Positions 22,456-29,783 of a stretch of 32,850 bases of DNA are shown one piece after another (within the stretch, counting starts at the first letter, position 1; each line of letters starts with the position of its first letter). Position numbers and translations under genes: made by a program. This stretch comes from Actinomadura physcomitrii (GTDB taxonomy: Bacteria; Actinomycetota; Actinomycetes; Streptosporangiales; Streptosporangiaceae): positions 1 through 32,850 of the forward strand of contig NZ_WBMS02000070.1 in assembly GCF_008923205.2 (NCBI RefSeq). Reading direction: 5' to 3'. Under the pieces are notes generated by a model. It did no database searches and was not told the origin of the DNA. It worked only from the letters and a program-made list of their open reading frames with translations.

Positions 22456-22923
22456 TCAGTTCGCCGAGTAGCGGTGGGGGCTCGCCACGAGCGGGTAGAG
22501 GCGTGAGCGGTTGCGGGGGCGGGCGGCGCGGTGGTGGCCGTCCACCGCGGCCTCGATGATCTGGTCCTCGGCGCTGAACGCGCTCTCCATCACCGCGATG
22601 AACTCGGTGTTCGGCGGGTGGACGCGGGCGGCGGCGTTGGCGGTGCGGCGGATGAGCACGCGGGCGCCGCTGCGCAGCGCCGACTCCAGGTGCCGGACGT
22701 CCTGGCCCGCGCGGGCCTCGTGGGCGCCGAGGCGGCGGAAGTGGTCGAGCGCGGCGCCGCGGTCCTGCGCGCCGGTGTAGACGGTCAGGGCGTCCCGGAC
22801 GAGGGTGAGGATCATCGCGGCGCTCAGCCCGGTGTAGGCGGGGACGCGGCCGGCGATCTCGCCGACGATCTCGGCGGTGATCTCGTCCAGCCGCTCGGCG
22901 AGCAGTTCGGTCACGGGGTTCAT
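22456..22923 (-). CDS. Stand-alone PucR/RsbRD N-terminal-type domain protein
   Basis: A 155-residue helical protein. LAERLDEITAEIVGEIAGRV, a middle helix, and LGAHEARAGQDVRHLESALRSGARVL (quoted in parts) match the N-terminal helical domain of actinobacterial PucR/CdaR regulators and RsbRD proteins. The PucR GGDEF-like region and C-terminal HTH are missing. After about residue 125 the tail is basic and featureless (RAARPRNRSRLYPL). It may be a truncated regulator or a free sensor domain. It converges on the NuoF-like gene with only 10 bp between stops. Confidence 0.6.
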   Translation of the reverse strand: MNPVTELLAERLDEITAEIVGEIAGRVPAYTGLSAAMILTLVRDALTVYTGAQDRGAALDHFRRLGAHEARAGQDVRHLESALRSGARVLIRRTANAAARVHPPNTEFIAVMESAFSAEDQIIEAAVDGHHRAARPRNRSRLYPLVASPHRYSAN

Positions 22924-23048
22924 GGCGGCGTCCCTTGGGTTCCGTCGTCGCGTCGATCCGTCCCGCGCGTCCGCGGTGAGAATATGTTACTCACGCGTAG
23001 GCCGGATGTACCGCCTGAAAACGGAGATCTTTCGCCGCCCGTGCCGGG

Positions 23049-24023
23049 TCAGTGGGCGCGGACGCGCGCGTGCCCCGCGCGGAAGGTGTGCCGGTAGGCG
23101 GACGGCGGGACGCCGATCGAGGCGACCAGGTGCTGGCGCAGCGACGCCGACGTGCCGAAGCCGGCCCGCTCGGCGATGCGGTCGACGGGCAGGTCGGTGG
23201 TCTCCAGCAGGCGGCGGGCCAGGTCGACGCGCTGCCGGGCGAGCCACTGGCCGGGCGTCATCCCGACCTCGTCGCGGAACCGGCGGGAGAACGTGCGGAC
23301 GCTCATCCGCGCGTGCCGCGCCATCTCGGCGAGCGGGATCGGCCGGTGCAGCTCGCCGAGCGCCCACGCGCGGGTCGCGGACGTGGCGGCCGCGTCGGGC
23401 TCGGGGACGGGGCGCTCGATGAACTGGGCCTGGCCGCCCTCGCGCCACGGCGGCACGACGCACCGGCGGGCGACCTGGTTGGCGATCTCGCTGCCGTGGT
23501 CGCGGCGGACGATGTGCATGCACAGGTCGATCCCGGCGGCGACGCCCGCCGAGGTGAGCACGTCGCCGTCGTCCACGAACAGCACGTCGGCGTTCACGTC
23601 GACGTCGGGGAACAACCGCTTGAAGCGCTCGGCCTCGGCCCAGTGCGTGGCGGCGGGGCGGCCGTCGAGGAGCCCGGCGGCGGCGAGCAGGTGGGACGCG
23701 GTGCAGATCGACACGATGCGGGCGCCGGGGCGGAGCCGGGCGAGGGCGTCCGCGACCGGTGCCGGGCACTCCGCCGCCACGGCGGGGCCGCACCCGAACG
23801 GCGGGACGACGAGCGTGCCGGCGGTCTCGATGATCTCGTGCCCGTGCTCGACGGCGATGGCGAAGTCGGCGCTGGTGCGCACAGGACGGCCGTCGATCCC
23901 GCAGGTCAGCACCTCGTAGAGGGGTTCGCCGGCGGGGCCGGTGGCCGAGCCGAAGATGCGGACCGGGATGCTCAGCTCGAACGGGTACACGCCGTCGAGG
24001 GCGAGGACGACGACACGGTGCAT
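23049..24023 (-). CDS. GlxA/FtrA-type transcriptional regulator (DJ-1/PfpI + AraC HTH)
   Basis: A 324-residue protein. The N-terminal class I glutamine-amidotransferase-like domain (1-190) contains VVVLALDGVYPFELSIPVRIFG and the nucleophile-elbow-like ARIVSICTASHLLAAAGLL. The C-terminal AraC domain (about 220-320) has two HTH units: PLAEMARHARMSVRTFSRRF and DRIAERAGFGTSASLRQHL, then PSAYRHTF. Such proteins regulate catabolic or detoxification genes. No obvious target is adjacent; the nearest divergent gene is the DUF5753 regulator. Start ATG 24023 is the family-typical N-terminus. Confidence 0.9.
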   Translation of the reverse strand: MHRVVVLALDGVYPFELSIPVRIFGSATGPAGEPLYEVLTCGIDGRPVRTSADFAIAVEHGHEIIETAGTLVVPPFGCGPAVAAECPAPVADALARLRPGARIVSICTASHLLAAAGLLDGRPAATHWAEAERFKRLFPDVDVNADVLFVDDGDVLTSAGVAAGIDLCMHIVRRDHGSEIANQVARRCVVPPWREGGQAQFIERPVPEPDAAATSATRAWALGELHRPIPLAEMARHARMSVRTFSRRFRDEVGMTPGQWLARQRVDLARRLLETTDLPVDRIAERAGFGTSASLRQHLVASIGVPPSAYRHTFRAGHARVRAH

Positions 24024-24077
24024 GGCCAGAGTCTTTCATGCGCCGCGATATGGCCACACTGAGACTCTCTGTTTTCC

Positions 24078-24107
24078 TGCACGTGCATCTGCACTTGCTA
24101 CTACTAT
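24078..24107 (+). promoter_or_regulatory. Operator and promoter of the second DUF5753 regulator
   Basis: The palindrome TGCACGTGCA (24078-24087) is followed by TGCACTTGC (24090-24098), and TACTAT (24102-24107) is a good -10. The repeats cover the -35 region, which fits autorepression. The half-site GTGCACGT also occurs in the operator before the first XRE regulator (3338-3360). Confidence 0.6.
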
Positions 24108-24141
24108 CCCGGGTGCAGCGTCCCCACCCCGAGGAGCGGCC

Positions 24142-25044
24142 GTGAGCGCAGGGCAGGATCCGCGATCGGCCGGGCCCGGCAACGGGGCGGTGCGGGGGCC
24201 CGCCGCGCGGCGCATGCTGGTCGGCGCCCGGCTGCGCGACCTGCGCGAACGCAGCGGGCTGAGCCGCGACCAGGCCGGCTACGCGATCCGCGGCAGCGCG
24301 TCCAAGATCAGCCGGATCGAGCTCGGCCGCACCTCACTCGCCCGCCGCGACGTCGCCGACCTGCTCACCCTCTACGGGCTGCCCGCCGGCGCCGAGCGCG
24401 AGGAGCTGCTCCGCCTCGCGCAGGAGGCCAACGAGCGGGCCTGGTGGCACCGGTACGGCGAGCTGGTCCCCGCCTGGACGCACCGGTTCCTCGACCTGGA
24501 GGAGGCCGCCCGCGAGGTCCGCGCCTACGAGCCGTGCCAGATCCCCGAGCTGCTGCAGACCGAGGACTACACGCGCGCCTGCCTGGCGATCCGGGACGGG
24601 ATCCGGGAGGGCGACCGGCGCATCGAGATCGACGAGCGGGCCGCCGTCCGGCGGCTGCGCCGCCGGCGGTTCGAGGGCGACCCCGGCCGGACGCTCGCCG
24701 CCGTCCTCGACGAGGCGGCGCTGCGCCGCTTCGTCGGCGGCCCGGAGCTGATCCGCGGCCAGCTCGGGCACCTGGCCGCGCTCGCCGACGCCGGCCGCGT
24801 CGAGCTGCGGATCATCCCGGTCGGCGGGCGCCCGCTGCCGCTGGCGCACGGCTTCACGATCCTCGGCTTCGCCGGGCGGGCGCTGCCCGACGTCGTCTAC
24901 CTCGAGTTCCTCACGACCGCGCTCTACCTGGACAAGCCCGCCGACCTCGCCGCCTACACCGCGGCCTGGGACCGCCTGTGCGCCGCCGCGCTGCCGCCGG
25001 ACGCGGGCCGCGCCCTGCTCGCCGAGCTGATCGAACCGCTGTGA
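24142..25044 (+). CDS. XRE-family regulator with DUF5753, orphan
   Basis: A 300-residue protein. The XRE helix-turn-helix (about 25-82) includes LRDLRERSGLSRDQAGYAI and SASKISRIELGRTSLARRD. DUF5753 follows with AWWHRYGELV, YEPCQIPELLQTEDYTRA, RRLRRRRF and HGFTILGF, ending LAELIEPL. The start GTG 24142 has GAGGAG about 5 nt upstream. Unlike the regulator at 3529 it has no DUF397 gene behind it; a minus-strand lyase follows after 28 bp. It is more GC-rich than the first copy, so the two probably have different histories. Confidence 0.92.
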   Translation: MSAGQDPRSAGPGNGAVRGPAARRMLVGARLRDLRERSGLSRDQAGYAIRGSASKISRIELGRTSLARRDVADLLTLYGLPAGAEREELLRLAQEANERAWWHRYGELVPAWTHRFLDLEEAAREVRAYEPCQIPELLQTEDYTRACLAIRDGIREGDRRIEIDERAAVRRLRRRRFEGDPGRTLAAVLDEAALRRFVGGPELIRGQLGHLAALADAGRVELRIIPVGGRPLPLAHGFTILGFAGRALPDVVYLEFLTTALYLDKPADLAAYTAAWDRLCAAALPPDAGRALLAELIEPL

Positions 25045-25072
25045 CGGCCGCCCGCCGGATCAGGGCGTGAGG

Positions 25073-26206
25073 TCAGGCGGGCGGCGGGTTCGCGGCTGCG
25101 CCCTCGGTGCTCAGCAGGACGACGGTGTCCGCCGGCCCGAGGCCGAGTCCGGGCCGCGCCGCCCGCACCCCCGCCAGCGCGGCCGCACCGCACGGACCTG
25201 CGGAGACCCCGGCGGCGGCCAGGTCGCGCGCGGCGTGCGCGACGTCCGCGTCCGCGACACTGACGGCGGCGTCCACGCCCGCCCGCAGGTAGGGCCACGC
25301 CGCCGAGGACGGCGTGGCGCAGTTCAGCCCCGCCATCGCCGTCGCGCCCGTCTGCACCGTGACGAGGCGGCCCGCGGCCAGGCTCGCCAGCACGCACGGC
25401 GCCGCGTCCGGCTCCACGGCCAGCAGCTTCGGCGCCGACACCCCGGACCGGTAGTGCACCACCGCCGCCTGCGCCAGCGACCCCACCCCCACCGGGACCG
25501 CCACGACATCGGGCGCGCCCGCCCCCGCCGCGCGCAGCTGCGCGTCGATCTCGGCGAACAGCGTCGAGTAGCCCTCCACGATCCACCGGGGCACGCGCTC
25601 GTAGCCCGGCCAGGCCGTGTCCTGGACGAGCAGCGCCGACGCGTCCCCCCTGGCCGACTCCGCAGCCGCGCGCACCGCCTCGTCGTACGGCGCGCCGACG
25701 CGGACGACCCGGGCGCCCTCCCCCTCGATCGCGGCGAGCGCGGCGGGGTGGACGCCGTCCGGCACGAACACCTCCGCCCGCGTCCCGAGCATCCGGGCCA
25801 TCGCGGCGACGGCCCGCCCATGGTTGCCGTCCGTCGCGGTGACCAGCCGGAACGCCCCCGCGCGGGCGCGCAGCGCGGCGACCGGCCCGGCCGCCGGGAC
25901 CGGCACGCCGAGGCGGTCGCACAGCGCCCGGCAGACGCCCCACGACGCGCCGAGGATCTTGAACGCGGGCAGCCCGAGCCGGGACGACTCGTCCTTGACG
26001 AACACCCGCCCGGCGCCGAGCCCGGCGGCCAGCGCGGGCGCCTCGACCAGCGGCGTCGGCGCGTATCCGGGCAGCGCGGCGTGAAAGGCGGCGGCGTCGC
26101 GGGACGCGGGCGGGCATCTCCAGGCGCGGGCGGCGGGACGGGAGAACCACGAGGTGCGGGCGAGGGAGGCGGACGGGGCGGGAGGCATGCGGCCACGCTC
26201 GCGCAT
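25073..26206 (-). CDS. dpaL: Diaminopropionate ammonia-lyase (PLP-dependent, fold type II)
   Basis: A 377-residue protein. FHAALPGYAPTPLVEAPALA, VKDESSRLGLPAFKILGASW (the Lys in AFK forms the PLP aldimine), TATDGNHGRAVA (phosphate/substrate Asn loop) and AGLNCATPSSAAWP place it in the diaminopropionate ammonia-lyase branch of threonine synthase-like enzymes. The reaction converts 2,3-diaminopropionate to pyruvate and ammonia. The N-terminus is uncertain: ATG 26206 and ATG 26188 are both possible and neither has a good ribosome site. It is divergent from a LysR gene whose operator lies in the 69-bp gap, so LysR probably controls it. Confidence 0.85.
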   Translation of the reverse strand: MRERGRMPPAPSASLARTSWFSRPAARAWRCPPASRDAAAFHAALPGYAPTPLVEAPALAAGLGAGRVFVKDESSRLGLPAFKILGASWGVCRALCDRLGVPVPAAGPVAALRARAGAFRLVTATDGNHGRAVAAMARMLGTRAEVFVPDGVHPAALAAIEGEGARVVRVGAPYDEAVRAAAESARGDASALLVQDTAWPGYERVPRWIVEGYSTLFAEIDAQLRAAGAGAPDVVAVPVGVGSLAQAAVVHYRSGVSAPKLLAVEPDAAPCVLASLAAGRLVTVQTGATAMAGLNCATPSSAAWPYLRAGVDAAVSVADADVAHAARDLAAAGVSAGPCGAAALAGVRAARPGLGLGPADTVVLLSTEGAAANPPPA

Positions 26207-26245
26207 CCACGATCGGTCGGTCCAGCGAATGTTTCCGAGCGATAA

Positions 26246-26264
26246 TCATCGGTACAACCGATGA
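26246..26264. promoter_or_regulatory. LysR-type operator between dpaL and lysR
   Basis: TCATCGGT (26246-26253) and ACCGATGA (26257-26264) form a perfect 8-bp inverted repeat with a 3-bp centre containing the T-N11-A core (26249-26261) of LysR boxes. It covers the ATG at 26261, which argues that translation starts at GTG 26276. Confidence 0.7.
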
Positions 26265-26275
26265 ATGGAGGGGCC

Positions 26276-27175
26276 GTGCTCGATCTGCACCGGCTGCGGC
26301 TCCTGCGCGAGCTCAAGCACCGCGGGACGCTCGCCGCCGTCGCCGAGGCGCTCTCCTACAGCCCGTCGTCGATCTCGCAGCAGCTGTCCGTCCTGGAACG
26401 CGAGGCCGGGGTGCGGCTGCTGGAACCGGTCGGCCGCCGCGTCCGGCTGACCGCGCAGGCCGAGATCCTCGTCGCGCACACCGAGGCCGTGCTGGAACGC
26501 CTCGAACGCGCCGAGGCCGACCTCGCCGCGTCGCTGCGCGACATCACCGGCACGCTGCGCGTCGCCGCGTTCCAGACCGCCGCGCTCGCGCTGGTCCCGG
26601 GCGCGCTCAGCGCGCTCCGCGACGCCCATCCCGGCCTCCGCGTCGAGATCACGCAGCGCGAACCGGAGAGCGCGCTGCCCGCCCTGCTCGCCCGCGACTT
26701 CGACGTGGTCGTCACCGAGGAGTACCCGGGCGAGCCGCACCCCCGGCCGTCCGGCGTCGAGTACGAGGAGCTCGGCGAGGACGAGATCCGCCTCGCCCTG
26801 CCCGGCACCGTCCCGCCCGGAACCGTGCTGGCCGGCCTCGCGCAGACGCCCTGGGTCATGGAACCCGCCGGGACCGCCGCCCGCGCCTGGGCCACCCGGC
26901 TGTGCCGCGACGCCGGGTTCGAACCCGACGTCCGCTTCGAGTCCAGCGACCTGCTGCTGCACCTGCGGCTCGTCGAGCAGGGGCACGCCGCCGCCCTGCT
27001 GCCCGGCCTCGTCTGGACGGACCGCCCGCCGACCGTAGCGATGGCGCGGCTGCCCGCCGGGCGGCGCGTCCGGCGGCTGTTCACCGCCACCCGCCGCGGC
27101 GGCGGCGCGCACCCCGCCGTCCGGGCCTTCCGGGACGCCCTCGCGGGGGGTACCGGATTCGCGGGCGCCGACTAG
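26276..27175 (+). CDS. LysR-family transcriptional regulator
   Basis: A 299-residue regulator. The winged HTH (1-60) has LRLLRELKHRGTLAAVAEAL and SPSSISQQLSVLEREAGVRLLE. The substrate-binding domain (about 85-290) has FQTAALALVPGALSAL and FDVVVTEEYPG. I chose GTG 26276 because GGAGGGG lies 3-9 nt upstream and the alternative ATG 26261 sits inside the operator palindrome. It most likely regulates the divergent diaminopropionate ammonia-lyase gene and itself. The ligand is not evident. Confidence 0.9.
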   Translation: MLDLHRLRLLRELKHRGTLAAVAEALSYSPSSISQQLSVLEREAGVRLLEPVGRRVRLTAQAEILVAHTEAVLERLERAEADLAASLRDITGTLRVAAFQTAALALVPGALSALRDAHPGLRVEITQREPESALPALLARDFDVVVTEEYPGEPHPRPSGVEYEELGEDEIRLALPGTVPPGTVLAGLAQTPWVMEPAGTAARAWATRLCRDAGFEPDVRFESSDLLLHLRLVEQGHAAALLPGLVWTDRPPTVAMARLPAGRRVRRLFTATRRGGGAHPAVRAFRDALAGGTGFAGAD

Positions 27176-27417
27176 CCTGGATCGTGTGAATAACGCACCG
27201 GGCTGGGAAAGGCCCTGGTGAGCACAGCGCCGCACGCCACGCCGGCGCCATGAGACCTCCACACCCCGACCCTCGAGACTCCGCCGCCTACGGGTGTTCT
27301 GGGGGTGACCCGCACCTTCGAATGGGTGTTATCCCCGATGGCGATGACTCCGCCGCTCCGGCAGAGTCATAGTCGGCAGCAGGGGGACGAGGCCCCCTCG
27401 CAGGAAGAAGGCACACG

Positions 27418-27690
27418 ATGTCGAACACGCCGCCCACTCCCTCGTTGACCGCCACCGACCTCGCCGAGATCCTCTTCAGCTCCGGGCTGCAGGCCTCCGA
27501 CAACCCCACGCCGGAGCAGGTCCGCAGCACCGTCGACGCCCTCGCGCGCACCTGCGCCGGCGCCCCGTCCGCCTGCGCCGCCCGCGTCGCCCAGGAGGCC
27601 GGCGACCACCCCGACACGTTCGCGGTCCGGATGCGGTGGGCGCTCGACACCGTCCACGACGCCTACGGCGACCTCACGACCGCGGCCTGA
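27418..27690 (+). CDS. Small protein of unknown function, conserved-looking
   Basis: A 90-residue acidic, mostly helical protein (LTATDLAEILFSSGLQ, TPEQVRSTVDALARTC, FAVRMRWALDTVHDAY). Codon use is normal for the region, and AGGAAGAAGG precedes the ATG. Two cysteines flank a short loop (CAGAPSAC). I believe similar proteins occur in related actinomycetes but know no function. The following 53-residue gene lies 72 bp downstream and may be co-transcribed. Confidence 0.7.
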   Translation: MSNTPPTPSLTATDLAEILFSSGLQASDNPTPEQVRSTVDALARTCAGAPSACAARVAQEAGDHPDTFAVRMRWALDTVHDAYGDLTTAA

Positions 27691-27762
27691 CCGCCGCGCG
27701 CCCGGCGACCGGGCGCGCCGACCGCACCGAAAGCAGGGACCGACAGCAGGGGAGGGACCGCC

Positions 27763-27924
27763 ATGCGCCCCACCGCGCAGCGCACCCGCTTCGCCGACAA
27801 GCGCGAGGACATCGTCCCGCGCACGCTCCACGACCTGATCGCCGCCGACACCGCGCAGCGGCAGGGCGAGGAGGGCCGCCGGCACCGCAGACGCCGGATC
27901 ATGACCGCCCGCCGCGTCACCTAG
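27763..27924 (+). CDS. Small basic protein, 53 residues
   Basis: ATG 27763 has a strong ribosome site GGGGAGGG 6-13 nt upstream. The product starts MRPTAQRTRFADKRED, continues with a helix (LHDLIAADTAQRQGEEG) and ends in an Arg-rich tail (RRHRRRRIMTARRVT). The charge suggests nucleic-acid binding or simply a basic tail. No family recognised. The strong ribosome site and typical codon use make it a likely real gene. Confidence 0.6.
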   Translation: MRPTAQRTRFADKREDIVPRTLHDLIAADTAQRQGEEGRRHRRRRIMTARRVT

Positions 27925-28011
27925 ACCCCGCGGCGCCGTGCCCGTTCCGTCCGGAACGCGGTCCTGGCGGTCCATAGCCGGTCGCGTGTCGTAGCGAACT
28001 ATGCTTCTGCC

Positions 28012-28773
28012 GTGACCGAACAGCCGGCGGACGACCAGGGCGCCGCCTCCGCGGACGCGGGCCGCGAGTACCGGATCGGCGAGCTCGCGCGGGCCGCCGG
28101 CGTCCCCGTCCGGACCCTGCGCTACTACCAGGAACGCAAGCTGCTCCCGCCGCCCCGGCGGGAGGGCCGCATCGGGCTGTACTCCGAGGACCACCTCGCC
28201 CGGCTCCGCATGATCGGCAACCTGCTGGAGCGCGGCCACACCCTCGAGGGCATCCGCGAGCTGCTGTCGGCGTGGGAGCAGGGCCGCGACATCGGCACCG
28301 TGCTCGGCGTCGAGAAGGTGGCCACCGCGCCGTGGTCCAACGAGGTCCCCGTCACGATGACGCTGGACGAGCTGGCCGAGCTGTTCCCCGGCGAGGTCAA
28401 TCCCGAGTCCGTCGAGCGGGCGGTGTCGTCCGGGGTGATCGAGGTGGACGGCGACCGCGTCACCCACTGGAGCCGCCGCCAGCTGGAGGCGACCGTCACG
28501 CTGGTGCGCGCCGGGGTGCCGCTCGCCGAGGTGCTGGCGGCGGGGCAGCAGCTGCAGCGCAGCATGGACGAGCTGGCCGCGATGTTCGTCCGGCTGATCG
28601 CCGACCACGTCGTCGGCGACTTCGAGGAGCAGGACCTCGGCGACCTCACCGAGACCCTCGCCCGGCTGCGGCCCGGCGCGCAGGTCACCGTGGAGGCCGG
28701 GTTCGCGCGCGCCATGGACCGGCAGGTCCGCGCCGCGATCGACCAGCTCCTCGGCCGCCTGACCTCGCCTTAG
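28012..28773 (+). CDS. MerR-family transcriptional regulator
   Basis: A 253-residue protein. The MerR winged HTH (about 20-95) contains YRIGELARAAGVPVRTLRYY, ERKLLPPPRREGRIGLYSEDH (in parts) and a dimerisation helix LERGHTLEGIRELLSAWEQG. The 150-residue helical C-terminal domain lacks the cysteines of metal sensors, and no effector pocket is recognisable. The start GTG 28012 has no ribosome site; TATGCT (28000-28005) lies six bases upstream, so a leaderless message is likely. Confidence 0.92.
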   Translation: MTEQPADDQGAASADAGREYRIGELARAAGVPVRTLRYYQERKLLPPPRREGRIGLYSEDHLARLRMIGNLLERGHTLEGIRELLSAWEQGRDIGTVLGVEKVATAPWSNEVPVTMTLDELAELFPGEVNPESVERAVSSGVIEVDGDRVTHWSRRQLEATVTLVRAGVPLAEVLAAGQQLQRSMDELAAMFVRLIADHVVGDFEEQDLGDLTETLARLRPGAQVTVEAGFARAMDRQVRAAIDQLLGRLTSP

Positions 28774-28831
28774 TCACAGGCTGTCGGACCCTCGTCGCGT
28801 GTCGTGACCGGACGCCCGGCCTCTTGATCAT

Positions 28832-28843
28832 TAGCGTGGGCGG
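28832..28843 (+). promoter_or_regulatory. Leaderless -10 (TAGCGT) before the beta-lactamase-like gene
   Basis: TAGCGT (28832-28837) stands exactly six bases before GTG 28844, the same hexamer and spacing as before the response regulator (16904-16909). No ribosome site is present. Transcription probably starts at the start codon. Confidence 0.6.
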
Positions 28844-29764
28844 GTGCCCGTACTCCTCGCAGGGACCCTGGCGGCGGGCGCCGCCGCCGCGATCACCGCC
28901 GGTCCCGGGGCGGCCGCCGCCGTCCCCGCCCGCGCGGCGCAGGCCCCGGTCTGCGCCTCGGCCGCGCATCCGGCGCTCGCCGCGCGGCTCGGCCGCCGCA
29001 TCACCGCCGCGCTGGAGGGCCGCACCGGCACCGAGTCCGTCGCCGTCTACGGCCGGGAGCGCGGTCTGCGCTGCGGCGTCCGCGCCGGACGGCACTACGA
29101 CTCGGCGAGCGTCGTCAAGGCGACGATCCTCGCCGCGCTGCTGCGCGAGACCGCGGGCGAGCACCGCCCGCTCACCAAGGCCGAGGACGCCCTCGCCACC
29201 AAGATGATCACGAGGTCGGACAACCGCGCCGCGTCCGCGCTCTGGCGGTCCGTCGGCCGCGCCCGCCTGGCCCGGTTCCTGGAGCGGGCGGGGATGGCGC
29301 ACACCGCCCTCGACCCCGCCGGGCACTGGGGCCTCACCCGGATCACCGCCGCCGACCAGATCACCCTCCTGCGGCGCCTCACCGAGCACAACGCCCTGCT
29401 CACCGACGACGCCCGCGCCTACGAACTCGGCCTCATGCACCGCGTCATCGCGTCCCAGCGCTGGGGCACCACCGCCGGGACGCCCGCCGGGATCACCTGG
29501 CACGTCAAGAACGGCTGGCTCCCCCGGCACGGCAAGGAATGGCGCGTGCACAGCATCGGCGCGTTCACCGGCCCCGGCGAGGACTACCTGATCGCCGTCC
29601 TCACGCAGGGCACCCCGACCATGGCGTACGGGGTCGAGACGATCGAGCGCGTCGCCCGCGCCGTGCACGGCGGCCTCGCGCCCGGCACCCGCGCCCCGGT
29701 CCTCGGCGGCCTCCCGGACGGCGCGCCGGAGACCTCCGACGGCTCCGTCCCGCCGCATGCGTGA
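28844..29764 (+). CDS. Class A beta-lactamase-like serine hydrolase, secreted
   Basis: A 306-residue protein with a signal-like hydrophobic N-terminus (1-30). The penicillin-binding fold motifs are SASVVKATI (SxxK: S89, K92), TRSDNRAA (SDN: 125-127) and HVKNGWL (KNG at 222-224 in place of KTG). An Omega-loop glutamate in the ERxxLN form is not obvious. The missing KTG and unclear Glu166 make true beta-lactam hydrolysis doubtful; actinomycetes carry many such secreted homologues of unknown substrate. The C-terminal 30 residues are a disordered Pro/Gly tail. Confidence 0.8.
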   Translation: MPVLLAGTLAAGAAAAITAGPGAAAAVPARAAQAPVCASAAHPALAARLGRRITAALEGRTGTESVAVYGRERGLRCGVRAGRHYDSASVVKATILAALLRETAGEHRPLTKAEDALATKMITRSDNRAASALWRSVGRARLARFLERAGMAHTALDPAGHWGLTRITAADQITLLRRLTEHNALLTDDARAYELGLMHRVIASQRWGTTAGTPAGITWHVKNGWLPRHGKEWRVHSIGAFTGPGEDYLIAVLTQGTPTMAYGVETIERVARAVHGGLAPGTRAPVLGGLPDGAPETSDGSVPPHA

Positions 29765-29783
29765 TCGCGGCGATACTGGGGGA

